Below, one piece after another: positions 7,658 through 14,906 of a stretch of DNA of 18,140 nucleotides. Below the pieces are notes generated by a model. That model worked only from the letters and a program-made list of their open reading frames with translations, had not been told where the DNA came from and made no database searches. Numbering within the stretch: the first letter of the stretch is position 1; every line of letters begins with the position of its first letter. The translations under genes and the position numbers were made by a program. Origin of the DNA: Prevotellaceae bacterium (GTDB taxonomy: Bacteria; Bacteroidota; Bacteroidia; Bacteroidales; Bacteroidaceae); assembly GCA_905371275.1 (NCBI GenBank), contig CAJPLH010000021.1, forward strand, positions 1 to 18,140, written 5' to 3'.

Positions 7658-7704
7658 CAACGCGTCTTTGCTCACCTAGGATAAGGCGGAGCAAAGACAC
7701 GTTG
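7658..7704 (-). terminator. Strong hairpin terminator after nagB
   Basis: A 16-bp stem with a single mismatch (arms 7658-7673 and 7689-7704; the core GTCTTTGCTC/GAGCAAAGAC is perfect) with a 15-nt loop starts about 30 nt past the nagB stop. In the minus-strand transcript it is followed by CUGUUUUCU, a short U run. It probably separates nagB from the radical SAM gene. Next to it is an 18-bp near-palindrome, 7640-7657, centred on TCTAGA. Confidence 0.7.
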
Positions 7705-7733
7705 AAATAGAGGAAAGTGATAAAGTGTAGGGA

Positions 7734-8525
7734 TTACAAGTTATCCTTTTCGATATCCTTGAAATACTTGTAGGTGCCCACCTTGATTTCTTCGCAAGCA
7801 GCTTCGTCGCAAACGATGATGCCGTGAGGGTGAGTTTGCAAAGCAGAAATAGTCCAGGCTTGACAAACAGGACCTTCGATTGCAGCTTGCAAAGCACGTG
7901 CTTTATTGTGGCCGTTGCAGAGGATGAGCACTTCTTTTGCAGCCATCACGGTGCCAACCCCAACAGTGAGTGCAGTGGCAGGAACTGCATTGGGATCTCC
8001 ACCGAAGAAACGGCTATTAGCAATGCGAGTATCTGTCGTCAAAGTCTTTTCACGAGTGCGGCTGTTGAGTGAAGAGAAAGGTTCGTTGAAAGCGATGTGA
8101 CCATCGGGACCAATGCCACCGAGGAAAAGATCGATACCACCGAAGTCAGCAATCATCTTCTCGTAGTTTGCACATTCAGCCACTAAGTCTTTGGCATTAC
8201 CATTGAGGATATGAATGTTTTCTTTTGGGCAATCAATGTGGTTGAAAAGGTTGGTTGCCATAAAAGAGTGATAGCTTTCTGGGTGTTCTTCAGGAAGACC
8301 CACATATTCGTCCATGTTGAAAGTAACAACATGCTTGAAGCTAACACGTCCTTCTTGGTAAGCCTTTACGATAGCTTTGTACATTCCCATAGGGCTTGAG
8401 CCAGTAGGCAATCCCAATACAAAAGGTTTTTCAGCGGTTGGCTTTGCTGCATTGATTTTGCTGACAACGTAGTCTGCTGCCCATTGCGACAATTTGTCGT
8501 AGTTAGGTTCGATGATAACTCTCAT
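7734..8525 (-). CDS. nagB: Glucosamine-6-phosphate deaminase
   Basis: NagB converts glucosamine-6-phosphate to fructose-6-phosphate and ammonia in the cytoplasm, feeding amino sugars from host glycans or recycled cell wall into glycolysis. With the ATG at 8525 (MRVIIEPNYDKLSQWAADYV) the protein has 263 residues, the family's usual length. Key residues then fall at the E. coli numbers as I recall them: D72 (FNMDEYVGLP), D141, H143 and E148 (GPDGHIAFNEP). The TGSSPMGMY phosphate-binding loop is at 41-49, and SRTREKTLTTDT and VGVGTVMAAKEV are also typical. A longer frame opening at 8594 is unlikely, because that ATG sits directly against the -7 promoter element. It appears to be a single-gene unit with its own promoter and a strong terminator hairpin. 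No nagA or sugar transporter is next to it. Confidence 0.96.
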   Translation of the reverse strand: MRVIIEPNYDKLSQWAADYVVSKINAAKPTAEKPFVLGLPTGSSPMGMYKAIVKAYQEGRVSFKHVVTFNMDEYVGLPEEHPESYHSFMATNLFNHIDCPKENIHILNGNAKDLVAECANYEKMIADFGGIDLFLGGIGPDGHIAFNEPFSSLNSRTREKTLTTDTRIANSRFFGGDPNAVPATALTVGVGTVMAAKEVLILCNGHNKARALQAAIEGPVCQAWTISALQTHPHGIIVCDEAACEEIKVGTYKYFKDIEKDNL

Positions 8526-8595
8526 GGTGAAAGGAAAGTATATGTGTATTTTAGATGAAAAGATATCGATGAAATACATCGTCGATTTGACCATA

Positions 8596-8603
8596 CAAAG
8601 ATA
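8596..8603 (-). promoter_or_regulatory. nagB promoter, -7 element
   Basis: On the minus strand this reads TATCTTTG, a full match to the Bacteroidetes -7 pattern TAnnTTTG. Transcription would start near 8589, about 64 nt before the chosen nagB ATG. The expected -33 TTTG is not clear; the region 19-22 bp upstream reads ACTTCA. Confidence 0.55.
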
Positions 8604-8711
8604 AGCATTTTATTTTGTATGAAGTCCATTCACCAGTCATTTTCTACATACTAGTGTTTTTTTTCGACGCCTCTTCCATATATTCTCGATACTTATGCAG
8701 CCGAAGCAGAT

Positions 8712-8749
8712 AAAATCTCCGAGTTACAATGCTGTATCTCGGAGATATT
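8712..8749 (-). terminator. Hairpin terminator of the efflux operon
   Basis: ATCTCCGAG (8715-8723) pairs perfectly with CTCGGAGAT (8738-8746). After a T/T mismatch the stem continues with TACA/TGTA around a 4-nt loop. In the minus-strand transcript the stem is followed by UUUUAUCUG. It lies about 135 nt past the tolC-like stop codon, and no gene intervenes. Confidence 0.6.
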
Positions 8750-8791
8750 TAGAAGAAATAGGGCGTTGTATTTCGTTTTCTTAGAGATTTT

Positions 8792-8840
8792 CTGTTCCTT
8801 ATCTGCGTTGGAAAAAGATATGTAGGCTTATATGGAACAG
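8792..8840 (-). repeat. Long-loop inverted repeat after the tolC-like gene
   Basis: CTGTTCC (8792-8798) pairs with GGAACAG (8834-8840). Past a T/T mismatch, TAT/ATA extends the stem, with about 27 nt in the loop. No U run follows on the minus strand, so it is more likely part of a structured 3' end than a terminator by itself. Confidence 0.45.
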
Positions 8841-8882
8841 TGCTTGTAACGTGATACAGAGCAGACGATATAAGATAATCCT

Positions 8883-10190
8883 TTATTGCAGCAGTTCGCC
8901 AGCGTAGAAATCTAGAATCTTGGTGCGAAACATATAGTCATAGTAAGCCGTAAGTCGTTGAGTGGTTGCGTTGGTGTATTTTTTACGGGCTTCATCGTAT
9001 TCTGTACCATTAGCTTTGCCTGCTTCGTATTTCTTCGTTACGAGGTTGAGAGTGGTTTCCGAAGCCTGTTCTGCCGTCTTTGCTGCCGTCCACTTTTGTT
9101 GTGCTGCCACCGCATTGTAATATGCATTTTGAATCTCTTTATACAGCGTTTTTTTGAGATTTTCTTCCTCAAGTTGTTGATTCACCACTTCGAGTTTTGC
9201 TTGTTTCACACTATTGCGCGTACTGTATCGATCAAATATGGGGATGCTGAGTGAGAGTGCAAGAGAGGAAGCGAAGTTGTTGCGAATCTGTCTATTAAAT
9301 GCTTCGTTGGTAAATCCAGAAGTATTGTAGTAATTAGTGCCCAGACCAGCAGAGAGGGAGAGAGTAGGGAGATAACCCGATCGTGCCACCTTCACGCCCA
9401 TTTGTGCAGCTTCTGTGCGAAGTTTTGCCACTTGCAGTGCAGGACGCTGAGGAAGTGCGAGTGCAAAGACGGCATCAGCACTTTCTGGCAGATGAGGAAG
9501 TTGAAGTGATGCAGGCGAAGCTATATGTAAACTATCAGGTGTAGAGAACTCGAGCAATTGAGAGAGTTCGAGTAGTGCCAAGTTATATTGACTCTCTTCT
9601 TGTACAATAGAGGCTTGGTCTTGCGCCACTCGCGATTGCGCCTCACTGAGTTCCACTTGTGCCGCCTTGCCTGCCTGAATCAAACCAACAAGTCGACTCT
9701 CTTGGAGTTGGGATAGCTGCAAGTTGGTCTTTGCTTGTTGCAGTAATTCTTGTTGGTAGAGTACTTGGAAAAAGGCTTGTGTCACTTGCAATCCCAAGCT
9801 TTCACTTAGTCGTTCGATGTCTGCTGTCGCTGCTCTCAGATTGAGTTCTGCACGTTTGCGCTCGTTGCCAATGCGGAAGCCTGTAAAGAGTGGCATATCA
9901 GCGTGCACTCCCAAGGAGGAAGAGTAGGTGTTGCGCGTATCATAAGTGTTGTTGGCGGTAAGCCCACGTCCGAGCGATAGATTTTGGTTAAAACTACCGC
10001 CCACTTGGGGAAGTCTAGCTTGTTTGGCAGACTCCAAGGCTATCTTTTGCTGCTGTTGTCCCACTTGGGCTTGTCGCACACTTACATTGCGTGCCACAGC
10101 GCGGTCTATGCATTGGCGCAATGTGAGGGTTTGCGCGCCAACCATTAGCGGAAAGCCTGCTGTAAGGAGCATAAATATGATTTTCTTCAT
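8883..10190 (-). CDS. TolC-like outer-membrane efflux protein
   Basis: This is the outer-membrane channel of a tripartite export system. The 435-residue protein has a signal peptide (MKKIIFMLLTAGFPLMVGAQ, predicted cleavage near GAQ) and then the classical start LTLRQCIDRAVARNVSVRQA. Two long Ala/Gln/Leu-rich helical repeats follow (about residues 100-210 and 310-425), with beta-strand stretches rich in Ser/Leu/Asn near 75-100 and 280-310 (LSLSAGLGTNYYN, SLALSLSIPIFDRYSTRN). This is the duplicated outer-membrane efflux protein fold. It is the last gene of the efflux block, 55 bp after the adaptor gene, so the adaptor, permeases and ATPase upstream are its natural partners. The substrate is unknown. 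No internal defect is seen. Confidence 0.93.
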   Translation of the reverse strand: MKKIIFMLLTAGFPLMVGAQTLTLRQCIDRAVARNVSVRQAQVGQQQQKIALESAKQARLPQVGGSFNQNLSLGRGLTANNTYDTRNTYSSSLGVHADMPLFTGFRIGNERKRAELNLRAATADIERLSESLGLQVTQAFFQVLYQQELLQQAKTNLQLSQLQESRLVGLIQAGKAAQVELSEAQSRVAQDQASIVQEESQYNLALLELSQLLEFSTPDSLHIASPASLQLPHLPESADAVFALALPQRPALQVAKLRTEAAQMGVKVARSGYLPTLSLSAGLGTNYYNTSGFTNEAFNRQIRNNFASSLALSLSIPIFDRYSTRNSVKQAKLEVVNQQLEEENLKKTLYKEIQNAYYNAVAAQQKWTAAKTAEQASETTLNLVTKKYEAGKANGTEYDEARKKYTNATTQRLTAYYDYMFRTKILDFYAGELLQ

Positions 10191-10245
10191 AATCGAGACT
10201 AGTGTATGAGGGATGAAACCTTAAGAATATGACCGACCATTAGAT

Positions 10246-11361
10246 TTATTTGTCAGTCGTTGCTTCTTGTTGGTTGCCGCGCACACGGTCTTTGGTGGTG
10301 AGTCCTTTGAGAATCTCAATGTTTACGCCATCGGACAAGCCAACAGTCACCTCGCGACGTTCAAATGTTTGTGGCGTTGCGCCAACCTTGCTTGTCACCA
10401 CATAAACTACGGTCTTGTTGTTCTCGTGAACAATCGCACTTTCGGGCACTGTGAGCACGTGTTTGCGTGCCTCCAATACGATGGTTGCGTTGGCACTATA
10501 TCCAGCGCGGAGCTGATGACCACTGTTGGGGGCAATAGCTCCCTTGATTTCAAACTGATTACTTTGGGTGCCAGCGCTCACTTTAGGAGCGATGAATTCC
10601 AGCTTTGCAGACAACGTAGCATCGGGCAAAGCACCGACGGAGATATCCATGGACATTCCATTAGTGAGCAAAGCCACTTCCGTTTCGTCAATGGTGCCTT
10701 TGAAGAGCAAGTCTTTCATGTTTGCCACCGTCGCAATCGTTGTACCTTCGTTGAAGGTGTTGCTCATAATCACAGAGTTACCCACTTTCACAGGGACATT
10801 AAGGATGATGCCATCAATCGTAGAACGAACCAAAGTTGTGGATTGTGCTGCCATGGAGCGGCTCACACCTTCTTTAAGAATCTGCAGTGCCTCTGTTGCA
10901 TTCGCCAATTCTTCTTTGTTTTGACGAAGCGCCAAGTGCGATTTCTCCATCTCTTCGGTAGAAATGAGCTGCTGATCGTGGAGTTGTTTGTTGCGGTTGT
11001 AGTCGCGTTGAGCTTGTGCCAAGTTCAGTTGAGCCAATCGCACACGATTTTCAGCCGAGTTGAGCGAACTCATGTCTGGAATCACTTTCACACGCGCTAT
11101 CAGCTCTCCTTTTTTCACCGACTGTCCAGCTTCTTTGTAGAGTTCCGCCACGATGCCAGAAATCTGTGGTTTAATGTCCACTTCGTTGCGCGGTTCTATC
11201 GTCCCCGTTGCCACGGTGGTGCGTTGAAGGTCATTGTAGGCAGGAGCAATCTCTTCAAAAGTTGCTTCTTTCTTTTGCGTCTTATTGTAGAGGAAGACAA
11301 AGGTGCCAATAAAAATCACTCCAAGAAGGATGAGACCAATGATTTTAATTGCTTTTTTCAT
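10246..11361 (-). CDS. MacA-like periplasmic adaptor (HlyD/membrane fusion protein)
   Basis: This adaptor should link the inner-membrane ABC permeases to the TolC-like channel. The 371-residue protein has one N-terminal membrane anchor (about residues 7-25, IIGLILLGVIFIGTFVFL) and a periplasmic body. Around 57-95 is the first lipoyl half-motif (EVDIKPQISGIVAELYKEAGQSV, then KKGELIARV). Residues 98-165 form a helical hairpin rich in Ala/Gln/Leu (NLAQAQRDYNRNKQL). The second lipoyl half is at about 180-200 (STIDGIILNVPVKVGNSV). Beta-barrel and membrane-proximal domains follow, ending DRVRGNQQEATTDK. Lack of a lipobox and presence of a true transmembrane helix resemble MacA. It lies 63 bp after the second permease and 55 bp before the channel gene. 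Confidence 0.93.
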   Translation of the reverse strand: MKKAIKIIGLILLGVIFIGTFVFLYNKTQKKEATFEEIAPAYNDLQRTTVATGTIEPRNEVDIKPQISGIVAELYKEAGQSVKKGELIARVKVIPDMSSLNSAENRVRLAQLNLAQAQRDYNRNKQLHDQQLISTEEMEKSHLALRQNKEELANATEALQILKEGVSRSMAAQSTTLVRSTIDGIILNVPVKVGNSVIMSNTFNEGTTIATVANMKDLLFKGTIDETEVALLTNGMSMDISVGALPDATLSAKLEFIAPKVSAGTQSNQFEIKGAIAPNSGHQLRAGYSANATIVLEARKHVLTVPESAIVHENNKTVVYVVTSKVGATPQTFERREVTVGLSDGVNIEILKGLTTKDRVRGNQQEATTDK

Positions 11362-11424
11362 GATGCAAGAATATAACTTGTTATTAGGAATATGAGGAAA
11401 GAATGAGGTTGTGCTAAAAGGGTC

Positions 11425-12678
11425 TTATTCATCGCGGATGGCGTCAATCGGTTTGATGGCAAGTGCTCGAAGCGAAGGGGCTATGCCTGCTAAAACACCA
11501 ATGATGGAAAGGGCAAACAATGCTCCAACCGCTACTGGGAAGCTGATGAAGAATCCGCCACTCGGGTAAGATTCCGTCATAGAATGTGCCGCTATGTCTA
11601 TACCGCTCAAAATCCACACCGATATAATGATGCCACCTATGCCAGCAAGTAGAGTAATGACCACACTCTCTGTCATAATTTGAGAGAGGATGTCGCGTGG
11701 TTTGGCACCGATGGCGCGGCGAATGCCGATTTCTGTAGTGCGCTCTTTCACGACTACCATCATAATGTTGGAGATACCAATGGCGCCAGAGAGCAAGGTG
11801 CCGACACCAATGAGCCATACAAGGATGTTGATGCCAGAAAACAGCGCTGTCACCATTTGAAACATCGATTCCATGTTGATGCTCATATAGGCTGCGGTGT
11901 CTGTAGGATCCACAGAGTGTCGTTCACAGAAAAATCTTTCCATTTGTGGTTGAATACTGCTGATCAACACATTATCTTTCACCACCACCGCAAGAAGATT
12001 GACATCATTGCCTGACTTGGTGAGACTTTGCCCCACTGAAAAGGGCAGAAACACCGACATACTACTATTTCCTCCCACGCCAAAATCGCTCACGATGTGT
12101 GAAATTCCCACCACTTGCAAATACATCCCATACGCTTTCACGTATTTTCCCAAAGGATTTGGGTCATTGGGAAAAAGACCATTCGCAATCTTTTTGCTCA
12201 ACACGCACACCCGTCGATGGTTCACCACATCAGACATTTGAATGAAACGACCCATCACCAAATGAGGATTTTCTATTTGGTCATATTGAGGATAAACACC
12301 TTTGAGCGACACTTGCTCCTTGTTCTCTTTGTAGGTCATATCAGTGAAAAGCCCCAACACAATCGGAGTGGCAAACTTCACACCCGGCACGTTTTTAGGC
12401 AAAGCATCCACGTCATCCAAATGCAAAGTCCATTTTCTGTTCGTTTGAAATCCCTTATACGGCTTTGTCGTTGTTCCCGGCATGAAGAAATAAGAGTTCT
12501 GTGCAAATCCATTGAAATTCTTATTGAGTATTGCACGAAAACCATTGCTTCCTCCCATCAAGAGAGTAAGCATAAAAATGCCCCAAAACACTCCAAAGGC
12601 TGTAAGCAGAGAGCGCGCCTTGTTTCTGGTTAAAGTCTGCCAGATTTCAGCCCAGTAGTCAAGATCGAAGAAACTCAT
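11425..12678 (-). CDS. MacB/FtsX-type ABC permease, second of the pair
   Basis: This is an inner-membrane subunit of a type VII (MacB-like) ABC exporter without a fused ATPase. I chose the ATG at 12678 (MSFFDLDYWAEIWQTLTRNKARS; 417 residues), since family members usually start a few residues before the WAEIWQTL segment. An in-frame ATG at 12711 would add 11 residues. TM1 is at about residues 22-43 (LLTAFGVFWGIFMLTLLMGG). A large periplasmic MacB_PCD domain follows, and three C-terminal helices form the FtsX domain. The cytoplasmic coupling motif is VKERTTEIGIRRAIGAKPRDILSQ, and the end SLRALAIKPIDAIRDE is typical. It differs clearly from the neighbouring permease, so the two probably form a heterodimer served by the ATPase at 14035. 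Spacing to the upstream stop is 36 bp. Confidence 0.92.
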   Translation of the reverse strand: MSFFDLDYWAEIWQTLTRNKARSLLTAFGVFWGIFMLTLLMGGSNGFRAILNKNFNGFAQNSYFFMPGTTTKPYKGFQTNRKWTLHLDDVDALPKNVPGVKFATPIVLGLFTDMTYKENKEQVSLKGVYPQYDQIENPHLVMGRFIQMSDVVNHRRVCVLSKKIANGLFPNDPNPLGKYVKAYGMYLQVVGISHIVSDFGVGGNSSMSVFLPFSVGQSLTKSGNDVNLLAVVVKDNVLISSIQPQMERFFCERHSVDPTDTAAYMSINMESMFQMVTALFSGINILVWLIGVGTLLSGAIGISNIMMVVVKERTTEIGIRRAIGAKPRDILSQIMTESVVITLLAGIGGIIISVWILSGIDIAAHSMTESYPSGGFFISFPVAVGALFALSIIGVLAGIAPSLRALAIKPIDAIRDE

Positions 12679-12714
12679 ATATTTTATTGTTTGGGTTGGG
12701 TGAAACTGCAACTG

Positions 12715-13962
12715 CTATTTAGCATTGAGTGCCGTAATAGGCTTGATTTTTACCGCTCGTCGTGCAGGGAAGAAGCCTGCCAAGAGTCCAGCGATGATGA
12801 GTGTCAGCAAAGCAGAAAAAGCAACACTCATGTCAATCGTAGGGTCAAGGAAGGTGTAGAATCTGAAATTGAGAAATTCAGTGACTTGTTGCCCTGACAC
12901 TGCATTCATCCATTCGGTGGCAGCAATTCCAGCTACAAGACCGATGTAGCCAAAGAATAGCGTGATGATTACACTTTCTGCGAGTACACCGCGAAGTATC
13001 GCCCAAGGACGTGCGCCCAGTGCTTTGCGGATGCCAAATTCTTTAGTTCTTTCTTTTACGGTGATGAGCATAATGTTCGAAATACTCACCACACCGCTCA
13101 TCAGCGTGAGCAATCCGACCACCCACAATGCACGTTGGAGCATCGTCAAAGCTAAATTTTGCTCTTTTGCTCCTTGAGCTACACTAAATATCCATACTGC
13201 ACTTTCGTCGTCTTCTGCGAAATCGTGGCGAGCCCCTAAACTCTTACACCATGTCGCCCTCAAAGCCTCAAAAGATTCATCCTCTTCAGGTTTATATGTT
13301 TGTACCACAATTTCTGGAACATCAAAGCCCGAGTGAAAGATGGTGCGAAATGTGCTAAAAGGGATATGGCATCGGCTCTGTCCTTTATTACCATTCGATT
13401 CCAGCACTCCCACCACTTGGTAGGACACAGAGTCGATGTTCAGATAATCGCCAATAGCTGCCTCAATGCTGCCGAATGTTTCTTCTGCACTATAGTCAGG
13501 TATCACCACCACTTTACGTTGCTCTTTGAGGTCTAGTTCATTGATATATCGTCCTTTTGCGAGGGATAATCGTTCTATGTTGTAAGCTTCCGGAGATTGT
13601 CCGTATAGGGTTGTTTTGAAATAATGTTGGTGTGCAGAAGCTGTTTTTTCTGAGCTAGTTAGTTTGACAGCAGTAGACTTCACTTTGTTCTTTGCCACCA
13701 TCGCAGTGTTGCCAACGTCTATGTTGTCAAACTTAATGTTGCGGTCTTCTTTCCAACCTTTGAAGGGTTTAGATGTACGTCCAGGGTAGATGGAGATAGC
13801 ATCGGTGCTAAACATCTGATTGTTGTGATTAAAGGCGTGAATCAGTCCATTCCCTGCACCGAGCAATACGATGAGCAGAAAGATGCCCACCGACACACTT
13901 AACCCTGTGAGCGCAGTGCGGAGCTTGTTTTGTTGAAGTCGTATGAAAATGTCGTGCCACAT
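12715..13962 (-). CDS. MacB/FtsX-type ABC permease, first of the pair
   Basis: The 415-residue product is an inner-membrane MacB-like permease. TM1 is at about residues 18-38 (LTGLSVSVGIFLLIVLLGAG), and residues 40-280 form the periplasmic domain with no enzyme motif visible. Three helices at about 283-302, 331-352 and 380-400 make the FtsX domain. The coupling motif VKERTKEFGIRKALGARPWAI sits between the second and third helices, and the C-terminus is the usual ARRAVKIKPITALNAK. It follows the ATPase gene after 72 bp and precedes the second permease by 36 bp. The pair share topology and short motifs but are diverged, including in the periplasmic region, which fits a heterodimeric transporter. 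These exporters usually move peptides, lipoproteins or amphipathic compounds out of the periplasm; this substrate is unknown. Confidence 0.92.
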   Translation of the reverse strand: MWHDIFIRLQQNKLRTALTGLSVSVGIFLLIVLLGAGNGLIHAFNHNNQMFSTDAISIYPGRTSKPFKGWKEDRNIKFDNIDVGNTAMVAKNKVKSTAVKLTSSEKTASAHQHYFKTTLYGQSPEAYNIERLSLAKGRYINELDLKEQRKVVVIPDYSAEETFGSIEAAIGDYLNIDSVSYQVVGVLESNGNKGQSRCHIPFSTFRTIFHSGFDVPEIVVQTYKPEEDESFEALRATWCKSLGARHDFAEDDESAVWIFSVAQGAKEQNLALTMLQRALWVVGLLTLMSGVVSISNIMLITVKERTKEFGIRKALGARPWAILRGVLAESVIITLFFGYIGLVAGIAATEWMNAVSGQQVTEFLNFRFYTFLDPTIDMSVAFSALLTLIIAGLLAGFFPARRAVKIKPITALNAK

Positions 13963-14034
13963 AGTGCGCTACGTTATAGGAGTGAGAAGAAAGGCAAACT
14001 TTCTTGGAAAAAGTCATAGAGTTTGGGGATGAGA

Positions 14035-14745
14035 CTATTTCATCAAATCTCCAAATGGTTGCAGCGCATTGGGATCATTTTCTTCGATGCGCCCAATCAC
14101 GCCATCCGAGAGGTGAATGATGCGTTTCGTTCGATAAGCCACACCGCTTTCGTGAGTCACCACAATGATGGTGCGACCCTCCGCATTGAGATCGGTGAGC
14201 AGTTGCATCACTTCGCCCGATGTCGTGGAGTCCAAAGCTCCTGTGGGTTCGTCCGCCAATAGTATTTGAGGATTGGTGATGATGCTGCGCGCTATTGCCA
14301 CACGTTGCTTTTGTCCGCCCGACAATTCGTTGGGCAAATGGTGTGCCCAGTCTTTCAATCCTAATCGTTCCAACTGTTCCATCGCCAGCAGGTTGCGCTT
14401 CTTGCGCGACACCCCTTGGTAGTAAAGCGGAAGTGCCACATTCTCCAACGCTGTTTTGTAGTTGATGAGATTGAACGATTGAAAAATGAAACCTATCATA
14501 CGATTTCTATACTCGGCAGCTTTGTTTTCCGACAGATTTTTGATGAGCGTGTCAGCAATATAGTATTCCCCCTCATCATAGGTGTCGAGTATGCCCAATA
14601 TGTTGAGCAGGGTAGATTTGCCAGAACCCGAACTTCCCATAATACTCACAAAATCCCCTTCTTCGATGTCTAAGTCTATGCCTTTGAGCACGTGCAAGGG
14701 TTGTGCAGCTTGATAAGTCTTATGTAGGTTTTTGATGTGAATCAT
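14035..14745 (-). CDS. ABC transporter ATPase, MacB/LolD type
   Basis: This is a separate cytoplasmic ATPase expected to drive the two FtsX-type permeases just downstream. The 236-residue protein has Walker A GSSGSGKST (37-45), a Q-loop FIFQSFNLI (86-94), signature LSGGQKQR (141-148), Walker B ILLADEPTGALD (161-172) and the H-loop THES (197-200). The insert and general sequence (NRMIGFIFQSFNLINYKTALENVALPL) are typical of the MacB/LolD/FtsE branch. It is the first gene after a 161-bp gap. The order ATPase, permease, permease, adaptor, channel forms a full tripartite exporter. All catalytic motifs are intact. A weak promoter candidate lies about 40 bp upstream. Confidence 0.95.
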   Translation of the reverse strand: MIHIKNLHKTYQAAQPLHVLKGIDLDIEEGDFVSIMGSSGSGKSTLLNILGILDTYDEGEYYIADTLIKNLSENKAAEYRNRMIGFIFQSFNLINYKTALENVALPLYYQGVSRKKRNLLAMEQLERLGLKDWAHHLPNELSGGQKQRVAIARSIITNPQILLADEPTGALDSTTSGEVMQLLTDLNAEGRTIIVVTHESGVAYRTKRIIHLSDGVIGRIEENDPNALQPFGDLMK

Positions 14746-14784
14746 AATGCAAAACTTGTGTATTGGGTTGAGAAGCGTGACTTT

Positions 14785-14813
14785 CTAACGTACGAAGCTG
14801 AATGGTTTACCAA
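14785..14813 (-). promoter_or_regulatory. Weak promoter candidate before the exporter ATPase gene
   Basis: On the minus strand TTGG (14813-14810) is followed by 17 bp and TACGTTAG (14792-14785). Each element differs from the Bacteroidetes pattern by one base, and the spacer is short. The 161-bp gap makes a separate promoter plausible, but this exact site is uncertain. Confidence 0.25.
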
Positions 14814-14818
14814 TACTC

Positions 14819-14856
14819 GGACACCTCAGTGCCGTGCGGTGGGCAATGAGGTGTCC
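14819..14856. repeat. Strong hairpin between the GIN lipoprotein and exporter ATPase genes
   Basis: GGACACCTCA (14819-14828) pairs perfectly with TGAGGTGTCC (14847-14856). After a G/A mismatch the stem goes on with TGCC/GGCA. No U tract follows on the minus strand (GAGUAUUGG). It may be a partial terminator, an RNA-processing signal that separates expression of the two halves, or an operator. A smaller repeat, TGTTGT/ACAACA (14880-14896), lies between it and the lipoprotein stop codon. Confidence 0.5.
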
Positions 14857-14906
14857 AGAGCAAAAGAAATAGAATAAGGTGTTGTCTATTACAACAGCCT
14901 TTGGGT

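Larger units (their letters stand above)
8526..8882. other. Gene-free region between tolC-like gene and nagB
   Basis: This stretch of about 357 bp has no supported gene on either strand. It holds, from the tolC side, a hairpin at 8792-8840, a longer hairpin at 8712-8749, an AT-rich middle with a run of eight T on the plus strand (8657-8664), and the nagB promoter and leader (about 8526-8620). It looks like a structured 3' untranslated region of the efflux operon joined to the nagB promoter. A small RNA is possible, but no clear promoter for one was found. Confidence 0.6.

Noticed and set aside
8526..8594. Extended nagB start at 8594
   Set aside because: The ATG lies directly against the TATCTTTG promoter element, so it would be at or before the transcription start. 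The added 23 residues do not resemble NagB, and the shorter start puts the catalytic residues at the standard positions.
8631..8664. Plus-strand hairpin CACCAGT/ACTAGTG followed by eight T, like a terminator
   Set aside because: The stem has a mismatch in the middle and no plus-strand gene exists upstream that it could end. The T run alone is not enough.
10267..11376. A long plus-strand open frame of 369 codons opposite the adaptor gene
   Set aside because: It is a mirror of the adaptor coding strand. The translated sequence is rich in Cys, His and Phe with no domain pattern, while the minus-strand adaptor has clear lipoyl and coiled-coil motifs.
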